DNA of 64,000 nucleotides from Actinotignum urinale DSM 15805 (GTDB taxonomy: Bacteria; Actinomycetota; Actinomycetes; Actinomycetales; Actinomycetaceae). The position numbers and the translations under genes are program-made. The notes beneath the pieces were generated by a model that did not search any database, was not told where the DNA came from, and saw only the letters and a list, made by a program, of their open reading frames with translations. This document shows positions 9,203-18,473 of the stretch, piece by piece (position 1 is the stretch's first letter; each line of letters opens with the position of its first letter). The stretch lies in assembly GCF_000420445.1 (NCBI RefSeq), contig NZ_ATUY01000009.1:1-64000 (forward strand), in the 5' to 3' direction.

Positions 9203-10426
9203 GTGACGCAACGTAACCAACCAGCACCGGCACTATATCAGCGTGTCTGGCTCTACACGCTAGCGCAACTTGTGGAGGCGAATCCCGTCCTAGCTCTCGA
9301 CAAACAATGCATGACGGATGGAAGCTACGAATCGTATCCAGCGCCAATTCATGATCCAACTCGCGCGCCGAACATCTTGTGGAATGAGTCTTTTTCAACG
9401 TTCAATTCCACCATATCCAGCATAGCAAGTCGTTTCTTTCCGCACGATGCGCGCATTGGATCTGGCGCCACTTCCATGAATGAGGTCGGCGCATTCATTG
9501 GTTCACTCACCGGTTGGGAACCGGATGCTGTTCGAACCCGCGAAGAATATGCCCGTGAACGCTACGCCTTAACCATAAAAATAATGCGTCAGTGGCTAAA
9601 TAATTCCACAGTAGACGGCGCCTACCGCACCGCTTTGGCAAACTGTGCTCTTTCACAGTTCTCCGTCCAGTTCGGATTCAGCGGGAACTGGGAAGAAGAA
9701 TGCGCTCTCGACGCACTCCTTAACGATACGCAACGCGAAGAGCTGGCACGCCTTGCCAGCCACGCCATGCCCGCCTGGTGGAGCATGGATATCGAAAATC
9801 TTGACCTCTTCTACCATCAACCAGCCGTCGCCACACACGGGTATGTGCAGCAACGTAACGGTGAAAGAATCTTGAGGGATAGTTCCTGGGAAGTTCTATC
9901 GCAAGGGGAGCTTTCAGCAAGTTACGTTTCCTTTGACGTCGGTGAACAGTTCAAGGGAACACCGGTTCACCAGCGCACCTGTACATGGTCTTTTTTCGGC
10001 GACGACGCCGGCGATTATCCGCTCACGTCTTTGAAGCACGGACCTATCGGGTGTAATGCTCAGCGAAAATTGGTGATTTCGATTCGTAGCGCCCAACAAT
10101 GGGCACGGCTTGTTGAAGCCTACCCGTTGCGTGTTGCAGTCGGGCCTACGTGGGTGCCCGAAGGTTATGATCCGGGTGTGTTCTACACACTTGACTGGGA
10201 GAGGCTAGGGGAGTTTGTTGGTGGAGTGTATATGAGTGTCGCCGGAGCGCTGGAGACATTGTTTGTTCCGATATCGCTCCCACCGCCTCATATTTTCGAC
10301 GACGAACGGAGTTCGGGCTCCAGTAAAAAACTTCATTGTGCAGTTCTTCCCCAGGGTGCCTGGACAATGTGCGTGGGCTTTACGCCGGGGAGCGTGGTGT
10401 GGATTGGCGACGAGGGCTGGGCGTGA
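9203..10426 (+). CDS. Protein of unknown family, soluble, about 407 residues
   Basis: I do not recognise this protein. The GTG at 9203 is preferred over the ATG at 9149 because AAGGAAG sits six bases upstream. There is no signal peptide and no membrane segment. The product is tryptophan- and tyrosine-rich (for example SHAMPAWWSMDIENLDLFY and YDPGVFYTLDWERLGEF) with acidic character, and codon use matches its neighbours. The N-terminal half is helical in character, with a WLNNSTVDGAYRTALANC segment; the C-terminal half has alternating hydrophobic stretches that suggest beta structure. It lies between gltX and two tRNA genes and appears monocistronic. Coding potential is good, but function is unknown. 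Confidence 0.7.
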   Translation: MTQRNQPAPALYQRVWLYTLAQLVEANPVLALDKQCMTDGSYESYPAPIHDPTRAPNILWNESFSTFNSTISSIASRFFPHDARIGSGATSMNEVGAFIGSLTGWEPDAVRTREEYARERYALTIKIMRQWLNNSTVDGAYRTALANCALSQFSVQFGFSGNWEEECALDALLNDTQREELARLASHAMPAWWSMDIENLDLFYHQPAVATHGYVQQRNGERILRDSSWEVLSQGELSASYVSFDVGEQFKGTPVHQRTCTWSFFGDDAGDYPLTSLKHGPIGCNAQRKLVISIRSAQQWARLVEAYPLRVAVGPTWVPEGYDPGVFYTLDWERLGEFVGGVYMSVAGALETLFVPISLPPPHIFDDERSSGSSKKLHCAVLPQGAWTMCVGFTPGSVVWIGDEGWA

Positions 10427-10462
10427 TGCGTGCAAGCTGTTGGATGAGTATTCGGTGATGTG

Positions 10463-10536
10463 TTAGGTGGGACGTTGGCGAGGGGGTTTGGCGAGCAGTG
10501 GGGTGTGGTTTTAGGTGGATTGTTAGATGGGACGTT
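10463..10536. repeat. G/T-rich spacer with a duplicated 14-mer
   Basis: TTAGGTGGGACGTT at 10463-10476 recurs at 10523-10536 with one change, and a partial copy lies between them. The spacer from the stop at 10426 to about 10560 is almost all G and T on the + strand. Confidence 0.6.
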
Positions 10537-10652
10537 AAATCATGTGCTGGGTGAGGCGTGACACAGGCAAAAAATTTGAAAAGAATGCGTGTCTCAAGTA
10601 GACTTTTTTCTTGTCGTCTTGACTCGCTTAGCGAATTAAGACAACACCCCTT

Positions 10653-10724
10653 TGGGGTATGGTGTAATTGGCAACACAGGTGATTCTGGTTCATCCATTC
10701 TAGGTTCGAGTCCTAGTACCCCAG
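10653..10724 (+). tRNA. tRNA-Gln, anticodon CTG
   Basis: A complete 72-base cloverleaf: acceptor TGGGGTA with TACCCCA, D stem GTGT/ACAC, anticodon stem GGTGA/TCATC with loop TTCTGGT (anticodon CTG), T stem CTAGG/CCTAG with TTCGAGT loop, and discriminator G. The CCA end is not encoded. It is followed 26 bases later by tRNA-Glu and probably co-transcribed with it. Confidence 0.95.
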
Positions 10725-10750
10725 CGGAGGCGCCACAAGCGCCACCACTT

Positions 10751-10823
10751 GCCCCGTTCGTCTAGCGGCCTAGGACGTCGCCCTCTCACGGCGGTAACAC
10801 GGGTTCAAATCCCGTACGGGGTA
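10751..10823 (+). tRNA. tRNA-Glu, anticodon CTC
   Basis: A 73-base cloverleaf: acceptor GCCCCGT with ACGGGGT (G-T first pair), anticodon stem TCGCC/GGCGG around CTCTCAC (anticodon CTC), and T arm ACGGG-TTCAAAT-CCCGT. No encoded CCA. A terminator follows directly. With gltX about 2 kb upstream, this groups the synthetase with its two likely substrates. Confidence 0.95.
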
Positions 10824-10829
10824 CAATAA

Positions 10830-10856
10830 ATAGCCGGGTTCAACCCGGCTATTTTT
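10830..10856 (+). terminator. Rho-independent terminator of the tRNA pair
   Basis: A 9-bp perfect stem (ATAGCCGGG with CCCGGCTAT) around a TTCAA loop is followed by TTTTT, seven bases after tRNA-Glu. Confidence 0.9.
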
Positions 10857-11131
10857 GTGAAAAAGCAACATTTCCCATAGCGCGCTTTATCGTCGTATAT
10901 AGAAATTTATCTTATAATCCGCGCGAAATAGGGCTTTTAGCGTCGCATGATGCAGTTACAACATTTTTATCTTTCCGTATTCTGAAAAAAGCCCCGGAAC
11001 AAACATTTTTCTTCCTATATGTTATAGTACATAATTGGCTTTCACTATTTCTTCCTTTACTCACTGCTTGTGGACTTATGTCTCGAAGAACGGGCGTAGA
11101 TGCGCAGGTAAAACTCAACAAAGGTGACCTC

Positions 11132-13564
11132 ATGATAATACATAAACATAAGAAACATTCGTCGCTTATTAGGCGTATAGCGGTAATATGTGGGATGCTT
11201 CTAGCAACCGTTTTTATAGCGCCTATTTCCGCCCACGCGGAAGCAACGCCGGTTGACGTCGCGAACGAAACACAACTCCGTGAGGCGTTGTCGAACGCGT
11301 CGGCGCCAGCGGACATCACCATCAGGTTCACAGGTGATGTGAAATTAACAAGTTCCCTTAAGATTCCTGCAGGGAAAACAGTGTCCTTCACCGATGATGG
11401 GACGGCGCGCAAAATAACATATTCCGGGATTACTTCTACTTCAATCCCTGTTATTGAGGTGTCCGAAGGGACAACCTTTAACCTCAAGGGGAAGAACCTG
11501 GCAATTGACGGATCAGAAAATGGTAGTTCTTCTTTTGTTATTAAGGTTCACGGAACATTCACCATGGAAGCCGGTTCCATTGTAAACACATATACAGGTC
11601 CTGGTTGGTTTCAAACCGACAACTATAACTCAGTCGTTTCCGTTGATGGCGCAAATGCGAAATTCACTATGAGCGGTGGAAATATTTCGCATAATCACCA
11701 GGTCAGAACTGTTGGTACCGCGGTTGTTACCGTGACTAACGGTGCACACTTCCGCCTAACCGGGAATGCAAAAATTTCCGATAACAGTCTTTTAGAACGA
11801 GAAGACGGAACTTCTGTTGATTTAGTTAACGCTGATCGAGTTTTAGAAAGTAAGGATGTAGACAAACACATCAACGCACCTGTGTGGGTGATTCCCCAAG
11901 GTGAAAGCCGTTTTACCATGGATGGTGGCTCCATTACGAATAACAATGCTGGCTTTGCGGGTGGTGTTCTTATAGGTTATTCAGGGCAGAGTAACGGTGC
12001 TGGGCATGCTCATATGGACTTTACCGGTGGCGTTATTTCTAATAATAAAGCACTCCTTTTTGGTGGTGGGGTATTTCTCCTGACTAACCCCGGTAAGGTA
12101 GCAAGTCTTTCTATGGGTGGAAATGCAAAGATTATAGGTAATGAAGCTCCTTCAGGTGGAGGCGTAGCGATTTTTGATAGTTTCGCCTTATCGCAACCGG
12201 ATAAAGACGAAGATAAGGATGCTTACAACAAATACCTTGCAGGATTCCCTGCTTACAAAGAAAAGATTAAAGGTGAAGGATTCACCATGACAGGTGGTGA
12301 AATCTCAGGCAACACAGCGCGTCTTTTTACTAATGGACCACATGGAGCTGTCGGTGGAGGTATCTATGTTGCTTCCGACAACGTGAAGATCACAGGCGGT
12401 GCAATTAAAGATAATGTTGCAGAAGAACAGGGAGGCGGAATCTATATCGGAACCATTCCCTACACCGTGAAGATAGACAACGCTCTTGTTACCGGGAACC
12501 ACGCATCCATTATGGGTGGCGGAATCTGGCTTTGCCCCACGGGAGAGGCGCTCAGTTCTATTAAGAACGGTGGCGCTATCTTCGATAACACTGCAGACCA
12601 AACAGGTGCCGACGTTGCTTCCGTCAAAAAACAGTACGAAACAAAGCTATATTTGAGCAATATGATGCTCGGTAACTGGCTGACTACATGGTACAACGAT
12701 GGAGGGCTTACCCAAGGAAACGGAAGCGCTTACGATCTTGGACACCCCGATCCTGATGTTAAACGTTATGACGCCATGAACGCCCAGGAACGTGAAGCTA
12801 CATATCGTGGTGGAATTATTGAATCCGAAGACAACTTGACATTAAAGTCCGTTCCCGGAGAACAGGGCAAGAAGGTTGCTCGCGAGAACGCCAAAGTGTT
12901 TATTACGGGTAACAAAGCCCCACGTGGTGCAGGTATTGGAACTAACGGAAACGTTCAATTCGGAGAAAAGCCTGTAAATTATCCAAAAGTGAATATTTCT
13001 ATCACCAAGGAATGGAAGGGCGACGAAGCTGATTCTTCGAAGCGTCCTAAGAGTGTGAAGGTCGGTCTGTTTGAAGGCGACAAGCAGATTGCTGAGCAAT
13101 CATTGAGCGCCGATAATAACTGGACCTACAACTGGAAGGATCTTCCGAAGTTCGGTTCTGCAGATCCGGCGGAGGCCGCTGGTAAGGTTGCTGTAACTTA
13201 CACGGTTAAGGAACTGGATCCCGACCCGGGGTACACAGTAGCGGTATCAGAGGATACGGATACGTCTGATTCCTTTGCTTACACGGTGACTAACACGTTA
13301 AACCCAACACCGCCCCCGACTCCGGATAAGCCAACACCAACCCCGGACAAACCAACACCGCCCCCGACTCCGGATAAGCCAACACCAACCCCGGACAAAC
13401 CAACACCAACCCCGGATAAACCAAAGCCGACTAAGCCTGGTAAGGCTAAGCTCGTTGCCTCTGGTTATTCCATGGGCGAGTATTTGCCGGCAATGATTGG
13501 TTTGGCTACATTGCTGATTGCAACCGGTGTGTTGGTCAACATTCAAGGTCGCAAAAAAGACTAA
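11132..13564 (+). CDS. Cell-wall surface protein: beta-helix plus Cna-B-like domain
   Basis: An 810-residue secreted protein. A basic N-terminus, a hydrophobic core near 16-33 and AHA-EA near 36 form a signal peptide. Residues about 75-610 contain repeated turns of the type GGxIxxNxAxxGGGI, as in right-handed beta-helix/pectate-lyase-like adhesins. Residues about 625-727 (from NISITKEWKGDE to FAYTVTNTLN) resemble a collagen-adhesin B-type domain, usual in sortase-linked adhesins. A proline/threonine/lysine/aspartate stalk follows, then a C-terminal membrane segment and a basic tail RKKD. The expected LPxTG is replaced by LVASG just before the membrane segment, which would be an unusual sorting signal. 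ATG 11132 is preferred for its AAAGGTGA. Probably involved in adhesion; monocistronic, between terminators. Confidence 0.8.
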   Translation: MIIHKHKKHSSLIRRIAVICGMLLATVFIAPISAHAEATPVDVANETQLREALSNASAPADITIRFTGDVKLTSSLKIPAGKTVSFTDDGTARKITYSGITSTSIPVIEVSEGTTFNLKGKNLAIDGSENGSSSFVIKVHGTFTMEAGSIVNTYTGPGWFQTDNYNSVVSVDGANAKFTMSGGNISHNHQVRTVGTAVVTVTNGAHFRLTGNAKISDNSLLEREDGTSVDLVNADRVLESKDVDKHINAPVWVIPQGESRFTMDGGSITNNNAGFAGGVLIGYSGQSNGAGHAHMDFTGGVISNNKALLFGGGVFLLTNPGKVASLSMGGNAKIIGNEAPSGGGVAIFDSFALSQPDKDEDKDAYNKYLAGFPAYKEKIKGEGFTMTGGEISGNTARLFTNGPHGAVGGGIYVASDNVKITGGAIKDNVAEEQGGGIYIGTIPYTVKIDNALVTGNHASIMGGGIWLCPTGEALSSIKNGGAIFDNTADQTGADVASVKKQYETKLYLSNMMLGNWLTTWYNDGGLTQGNGSAYDLGHPDPDVKRYDAMNAQEREATYRGGIIESEDNLTLKSVPGEQGKKVARENAKVFITGNKAPRGAGIGTNGNVQFGEKPVNYPKVNISITKEWKGDEADSSKRPKSVKVGLFEGDKQIAEQSLSADNNWTYNWKDLPKFGSADPAEAAGKVAVTYTVKELDPDPGYTVAVSEDTDTSDSFAYTVTNTLNPTPPPTPDKPTPTPDKPTPPPTPDKPTPTPDKPTPTPDKPKPTKPGKAKLVASGYSMGEYLPAMIGLATLLIATGVLVNIQGRKKD
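13304..13429 (+). repeat. 48-bp repeat encoding the Pro-rich stalk
   Basis: A 48-base unit beginning CCAACACCGCCCCCGACTCC at 13304 repeats at 13352, with a shortened third copy. It encodes PTPDKPTP-type wall-spanning repeats, and copy number is likely to vary by slippage. Confidence 0.8.
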
Positions 13565-13610
13565 TCCTTCGTATTAGATGACCTAATCATTAGGACATTC
13601 TCAATAAAAT

Positions 13611-13652
13611 AAGTGGGTGGTAAATTCAACCAAATGGATTCACCACCTACTT
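13611..13652 (+). terminator. Hairpin after the surface protein
   Basis: Arms 13611-13621 and 13642-13652 pair with one G-T, with weaker inner pairing. No T run of note. Likely the 3' end of the surface-protein transcript. Confidence 0.5.
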
Positions 13653-13825
13653 GGCCACCCACCATCATCCATGCGACCAGTGCGGCACCGCTTATGGAAG
13701 CAACCCAGATGGAACGGGTTCGCACCTGCAATCATATATTCAACCCGGTAAGAACGGTGAACTGGGGAATAGCGAACGTCAGGTAGAATAGATGTGCGTC
13801 ACAATCTGAACACGAAGGAGTGCTA

Positions 13826-15258
13826 ATGACGATCGCCCTAGACACACTATTAAACGGGCTACCAAACGACGTTCACGTCAACGCAGAAGATGTGCGTATA
13901 GCCCGTGAAAAAGACGGAGACAACATTATTTTCGTCGTCCTTGATGATGATCCCACCGGAACACAATCCGTATCAAACCTTCCCGTCCTCACGCACTGGG
14001 ACGAAGCGGATTTTCGGTGGGCATTTTCAACAGGAATGAGCGCGGTGTACGTGATGACAAACTCGCGTTCACTGCACCCCGATGAAGCCAAAACGGGTCA
14101 ACGAAGAGGTAGTCTCTAACGCCCTCGCCGCTGCAGACGAAGCGAATATTTCTTTCGTATCCCGCTCAGATTCCACACTTCGCGGGCTTTCCCACTAGAA
14201 CCGAACACCATTGCAGATAGTATTGAACGCGCCGGACACAAAGCAGTGGACGGAATTATTATTGTTCCAGCTTTCGGGGACGCCGGGCGCATTACAGTGC
14301 GCACTGTCCACTACGCAGGATCCGTGCAGGACGGATTTATTCCCGTTGGCGAATCAGAATACTCCCGCGATAACACCTTCGGGTACACATCGTCCTCTAT
14401 CCCCGACTGGGTGGAAGAAAAAACTGGGGGAGAGGTGCCGGCAGGTAACGTCGCCCGCATTACCCTCGACACCCTCCGTTCTTCAACAGAAGAAGCAGTG
14501 AAAATCCTTGAAGGCACACACAATAGGCAATGCGTATCCGTCGATATCGTGACAGAAGAAGACCTACGCCTCCTCTCGCTCGCACTCATTAGGGCAGAAT
14601 CGGCCGGGAAACGCTTTATTTACCGGGTCGGCCCGCCTTTTGTTCGCGCACGCATCGGACAAGATATTACTCCGCCACTTGACGAAGCACGAATTAGCCA
14701 GGCCCGTCGTGCAGACGGACTAGCACCACACGGGCTGATAATGGTAGGAAGCCACGTGGATATTACCACTCGCCAACTCAACTATCTCCGCTCCCACGCA
14801 GACCTCGTTGAACTTGAAATAGAAGCAGCAAAAGTCATTGACGATGCAACACGAGAAGCCCATATCGAAGATCTCGTGACAACCGCTGTCCACTCGCTCG
14901 GTGAAAAAACGTTGTGATTGCGACTTCCCGTACAGTGATTAAAGGCAAAGACGGGGAAGAATCCCTAAGCATATCGAGAAAAATTTCCTCGGCCGTCGTC
15001 GAAATTGTTCAAAAAATACTTGAACGGCGCCCACCGAAATTCGTGATTGCCAAAGGAGGAATCACATCATCCGATGTGGCGACGAAAGGGCTTTCTATCC
15101 GACATGCCACGGTTATCGGGCCGATGCTACCCGGAATTGTATCGCTCTGGTCAGGGCAAGATGGTCCGGCACAAGGAATTCCCTATATTGTTTTCGCAGG
15201 AAATGTTGGGGACGAGACTTCGCTGGCAGAGGTCGCCGAAAAACTCACCCGCGCATAA
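13826..15258 (+). pseudogene. Frameshifted four-carbon acid sugar kinase (DUF1537, OtnK/DtnK type)
   Basis: The family phosphorylates 3-oxo-tetronates in threonate/erythronate breakdown. GAAGGAG precedes ATG 13826. The N-terminal domain begins well (VVLDDDPTGTQS at about 36-47), but three shifts break the frame. An extra base in the A run at 14090-14093 leads to a stop at 14119. A missing base near 14186-14190 sits where the family has STLRGHFPLE. A missing G at 14911-14917 turns TTG-GTG into a stop. Joining the frames gives a full-length product ending in the C-terminal nucleotide-binding domain (AKGGITSSDVA, then GNVGDETSLAEVAEKL). The last piece could restart at GTG 14914, overlapping the stop. 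Sequencing error is the main alternative for any single shift; three in one gene argue for decay. Confidence 0.8.
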
Positions 15259-15295
15259 GGTGCGTTGCACAACGCACATAACGAAAGGATACATT

Positions 15296-16180
15296 ATGAA
15301 AGTTTCAGTTATTGGATTGGGCGCAATGGGGTTGCCTATGGCAACATGCCTTGCCGAAAAATTTGAGGTTACGGCATTCGATATTGCGCAGGCGCGATGC
15401 GATTTGGCGCGCGAAGCCGGAGTTACTATTAAAGACAGTTCCCGGGATGCCGTCGAAGGAACAGATTACACCCTTGTGGCGGTACGAAATCAGCAACAGT
15501 TGGAAAACTTGTTGTATGGCGATGCGGGGATTGCACATTCTATGAAGGAGGGTGCTGGGCTAATCATTACCTCCACTATCGGCATTGCGCCGGTTGTTGA
15601 AGTAGCGAAAAAACTCAAGGAAGAATCCGGGATTGAGGTTATTGACGCCCCGATTTCGGGAGGTCCTGTGCGGGCCGGAAAAGGCGATCTGCTCGTTACC
15701 GTTGGAGCCTACCAAGAAGTGTTCGACGCGGCCCTTCCCGTCCTCAACCAGCTCGCCTCAACTCTTGTTCATGTGGGAAACGAACCCGGTAAAGGCCAGG
15801 CAATGAAAACCGTGAACCAGCTCCTGTGTGGCGTCCATATTGCTGCTGCGGGTGAAGCCTTGGCGCTTGCAGGGCAGCTTGGCCTTGATCAAACGAAAGC
15901 GCTGGAAGCGTTAATGGGCGGGGCGGCAGCTTCCTTCATGCTGGGAGACCGAGGTCCGCGCGCAATCCAGGCATACAACGGTGAAGAAGCTGAAGTACGC
16001 TCCCGTCTCGATATTTTTGTGAAAGACATGGGGATTGTGACGAGCGCAGCGAAAGTTGCCGGCATGGCGGTTCCCGTGGCCTCGGCTACCGAACAGCTCT
16101 ACCTCCAGGGGCTGTCCCGTGGCCAGGCGGCACAAGACGATTCTTCTGTGATTAAGCTCGTGCAGCCTGTAGAGGATTAA
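15296..16180 (+). CDS. L-threonate/2-hydroxy-3-oxopropionate type dehydrogenase
   Basis: A 294-residue beta-hydroxyacid dehydrogenase: NAD(P)-binding GLGAMGLPMA at 7-16, the substrate motif DAPISGGPVRAGKGD near 119-133, and catalytic-lysine GKGQAMKTVNQLL near 164-176. Relatives include LtnD (L-threonate 2-dehydrogenase) and GarR/GlxR (tartronate semialdehyde reductase). Direct linkage behind a DUF1537 kinase favours LtnD, the step just before that kinase. ATG 15296 follows CGAAAGGA. The gene is intact although the kinase is broken, so it may be recently orphaned or have another role. The aldolase and isomerase of the pathway are not in the window. Its last codons form the first unit of a 25-bp tandem array. 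Confidence 0.82.
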   Translation: MKVSVIGLGAMGLPMATCLAEKFEVTAFDIAQARCDLAREAGVTIKDSSRDAVEGTDYTLVAVRNQQQLENLLYGDAGIAHSMKEGAGLIITSTIGIAPVVEVAKKLKEESGIEVIDAPISGGPVRAGKGDLLVTVGAYQEVFDAALPVLNQLASTLVHVGNEPGKGQAMKTVNQLLCGVHIAAAGEALALAGQLGLDQTKALEALMGGAAASFMLGDRGPRAIQAYNGEEAEVRSRLDIFVKDMGIVTSAAKVAGMAVPVASATEQLYLQGLSRGQAAQDDSSVIKLVQPVED

Positions 16181-16293
16181 GTTAGTGCGTCCCGTGCGTG
16201 ATTAAACTCGTGCTTCCTGTGCGTGATTAAGTTCGCGCAACCGATGTGCGATTAATTTCATGCAGTTCGTAGAGGATTAAGTACCGTCTGTGG
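16150..16293. repeat. 25-bp tandem array, about 5.7 units, starting inside a coding 3' end
   Basis: Units begin GATTAA at 16150, 16175, 16200, 16225, 16250 and 16275 with exact 25-base spacing; the last is incomplete. Unit 1 encodes the final residues of the dehydrogenase, and the gene's stop codon is the TAA of unit 2. Units are diverged (roughly 60-75 % alike by eye), so the array is not recent. Confidence 0.85.
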
Positions 16294-16312
16294 CGCATAT
16301 TCCAGAGGGTAA

Positions 16313-16356
16313 AACTGTGGGTTGGCTAAGACAAGCCTCTTAGCCAACCCACAGTT
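16313..16356. terminator. 19-bp perfect hairpin between convergent genes
   Basis: Arms 16313-16331 and 16338-16356 are perfectly complementary around a six-base loop. It lies between the dehydrogenase and the convergent peptide deformylase. No clear T tract; probably a bidirectional terminator. Confidence 0.65.
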
Positions 16357-16408
16357 AGAACTTGCCCCCATAATTTGGTACATCGTTCAGACGGTATGAA
16401 AACGAGTT

Positions 16409-16966
16409 TTAGCCTTCGAGGTTATCCACCCCAGGCATCCACGTATTGCCTTTCTTCCCCCATCCGTTTTTGCGTTTTGTCGCTTTTGCGAGTGCGGCTT
16501 CGCGAGGTTCTAAGCGATCAACATACAGATGCCCGGTGAGGTGATCGAATTCGTGTTGCAAAATGCGGGCAAACCAACCCGTTGCATGAATTTCAAACGG
16601 CTCGTTCTTTTCATTTACTGCCTGCAAAATGGCGCGCGGTGAACGCTTTAACGGATATTGTTCACCCGGGAATGAAAGGCACCCTTCTTCCCATGCTTCT
16701 TCGCACGGATCGATGGGTTCAATCCATAAGGTCGGGTTAATGGCAACACCGCGTTCGGGAGCCTCGTTTTGATCTTTGTACATCCACACAAAAATTGATT
16801 TATTGATGCCAATTTGCGGACCAGCCAGACCCACTCCGGGGGCTGCCTCGCATGTGTCGTACATATCCTCGACGAGTTTGGCAAGGTTATCGTCGAAAAC
16901 CGTAATCGGTTCGGTGGGGTTGTGCAGGACAGGATCTCCTGTAATAACAATCGGTCGAATGCTCAT
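16409..16966 (-). CDS. def: Peptide deformylase
   Basis: Removes the N-formyl group from nascent proteins; a cytosolic metalloenzyme, usually Fe2+. All three signatures are intact in the 185-residue product: GVGLAGPQIG (44-53), EGCLS (94-98) with the metal cysteine, and HEFDH (138-142) with two metal histidines and the catalytic glutamate. The frame is open to 17062, but MSIRPI at 16966 matches the usual family start. A lysine-rich tail after residue 165 is typical of actinobacterial forms. No methionyl-tRNA formyltransferase gene is adjacent, so it is expressed alone here. Confidence 0.93.
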   Translation of the reverse strand: MSIRPIVITGDPVLHNPTEPITVFDDNLAKLVEDMYDTCEAAPGVGLAGPQIGINKSIFVWMYKDQNEAPERGVAINPTLWIEPIDPCEEAWEEGCLSFPGEQYPLKRSPRAILQAVNEKNEPFEIHATGWFARILQHEFDHLTGHLYVDRLEPREAALAKATKRKNGWGKKGNTWMPGVDNLEG

Positions 16967-17249
16967 GGGGTCTATTTTACGTGCTTCCTCCCCGTTTAGC
17001 CCACGCCATGAGCAACGCCTCAAGCATGCAGTTTGTGAAGTGCCACCCAACATATAAGGCATGCATCAATGTGGCGTATCTCCAAGGTTAGGTACGAGGG
17101 CATATGATGGATGTAGTTCAGCATCAAATGCACGGCGTGAACTTTTAGGCGGAACATCCTGGCTACCAGATTTGACGTCGAAATGCGCGGGGTGTGTGTA
17201 AACAGACTGAAATTACATAATAAATGATGTAAATGTGGTGAAATGAGAT

Positions 17250-18473
17250 ATGAAAATTGCGATGGTCACAGATAGTTTCGCACCGAATGTTGGCGGTATT
17301 GAATCGCAGGTGCGCGATCTTGCCCTGCAGCTACAAGCGCGCGGACACGACCTGATTATTGTGACGGCAACGCCCTCAGCAACCGGATCTCGCACAGGAA
17401 CCTACCCGGATTATGTTGGAGGACTTCGTGTCCAGCGCGTCACGTCGCGGTTTTTAGGAAGAACTCCCGTCACTCCGGTGGCACGGCGCCAACTCCTCGC
17501 GAGCCTATCCGGCGCGGATGTTGTTCATATTCATACGGGGCTCGTTTCACCTTTTGCATGGCAAGCGGCAATGGTTTGCCACGAATATTCTTTACCTGCG
17601 GTTATGAGCTGGCATTGTGTGCTTGAACCATGGCAATACGCGCTCACACCCCTACGCACAATTTTACGTTCCGGTATTCGCCATAATATTGTTGCCTCGC
17701 GCGCGCGAAGCGAGGTCGCCTACGTCACCGATTCTCCGCACATCACCGTTATTCACGACGGAGTTAGCGTAGACTTTTGGCGCGGTATCGCTAGAAAACG
17801 TTTAGAAAAGTCAGGGGAGAGGGCGGTTTCGAGCACATCGTCGTACAACAATTTGAATCCCGTAGCGGATGAAAAAGGCTCGGGGGAGGCCACGCGCGCT
17901 TCCAAACTTACTGTTGTGAGCGCCCGCCGCCTCGCGCCTCGTAAGCGGGTGCGCGCCTTGATTGATGCGGTGGCAACTGTTCGTGAGTGGACGGGAGCGG
18001 ATGTGCGGCTCACCATTTTTGGGGACGGTTGTCTCAAGGGTGTTTTGGAAAGATATCTTGCGGTGAAAAACTACTTCTGGGTGGAGCTTCCCGGGAAAAA
18101 GACACGCGAAGAGCTTGCCCGCGCGTACGAAAATGCTGATATTTACGCTTCGCTGTCCACGCGAGAAGCTTTCGGGATTGCCACGTTGGAGGCTCGCGCG
18201 GCCGGATTGCCTATCGTCAGCCCGCAAGGAACGGGCGCCGATGATTTTATTGACAACGAATTTAACGGGTTGCTCTCAGAAGCGAATAACGACGACGATT
18301 TTGCGCGCAAACTCGCATATCTCGTCGTCAATAGGCCTTTGCGAGAGCGTATTGCGAACACCAACGCCACCACAAACCCGCAAGAAAACTGGGATGTTGT
18401 GTGCGAACAAACCCTAGAAGAATATCTGCGGGTATTTAGTCCACGTCAACAGTGTTTTGCAGAACATCAGTGA
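17250..18473 (+). CDS. GT4-family glycosyltransferase (PimB/alpha-mannosyltransferase-like)
   Basis: A 407-residue retaining GT-B glycosyltransferase. The N-terminal domain starts KIAMVTDSFAPNVGGIES, the common GT4 entry with the glycine-rich loop. The C-terminal domain holds VVSARRLAPRKRVRALIDA, then STREAFGIATLEARAAGLP with the E-x7-E signature that contacts the nucleotide sugar. Actinobacterial relatives mannosylate phosphatidylinositol or glycolipids using GDP-mannose; donor and acceptor are inference. A hydrophilic Ser/Lys-rich stretch lies near 190-212 between the domains. The 3' end overlaps the convergent IclR gene by 38 bases. Confidence 0.85.
   Translation: MKIAMVTDSFAPNVGGIESQVRDLALQLQARGHDLIIVTATPSATGSRTGTYPDYVGGLRVQRVTSRFLGRTPVTPVARRQLLASLSGADVVHIHTGLVSPFAWQAAMVCHEYSLPAVMSWHCVLEPWQYALTPLRTILRSGIRHNIVASRARSEVAYVTDSPHITVIHDGVSVDFWRGIARKRLEKSGERAVSSTSSYNNLNPVADEKGSGEATRASKLTVVSARRLAPRKRVRALIDAVATVREWTGADVRLTIFGDGCLKGVLERYLAVKNYFWVELPGKKTREELARAYENADIYASLSTREAFGIATLEARAAGLPIVSPQGTGADDFIDNEFNGLLSEANNDDDFARKLAYLVVNRPLRERIANTNATTNPQENWDVVCEQTLEEYLRVFSPRQQCFAEHQ

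Noticed and set aside
16150-16293. CRISPR array at the 25-bp repeats
   Set aside because: The units are directly adjacent with no unique spacers, and diverged; no cas genes are present.
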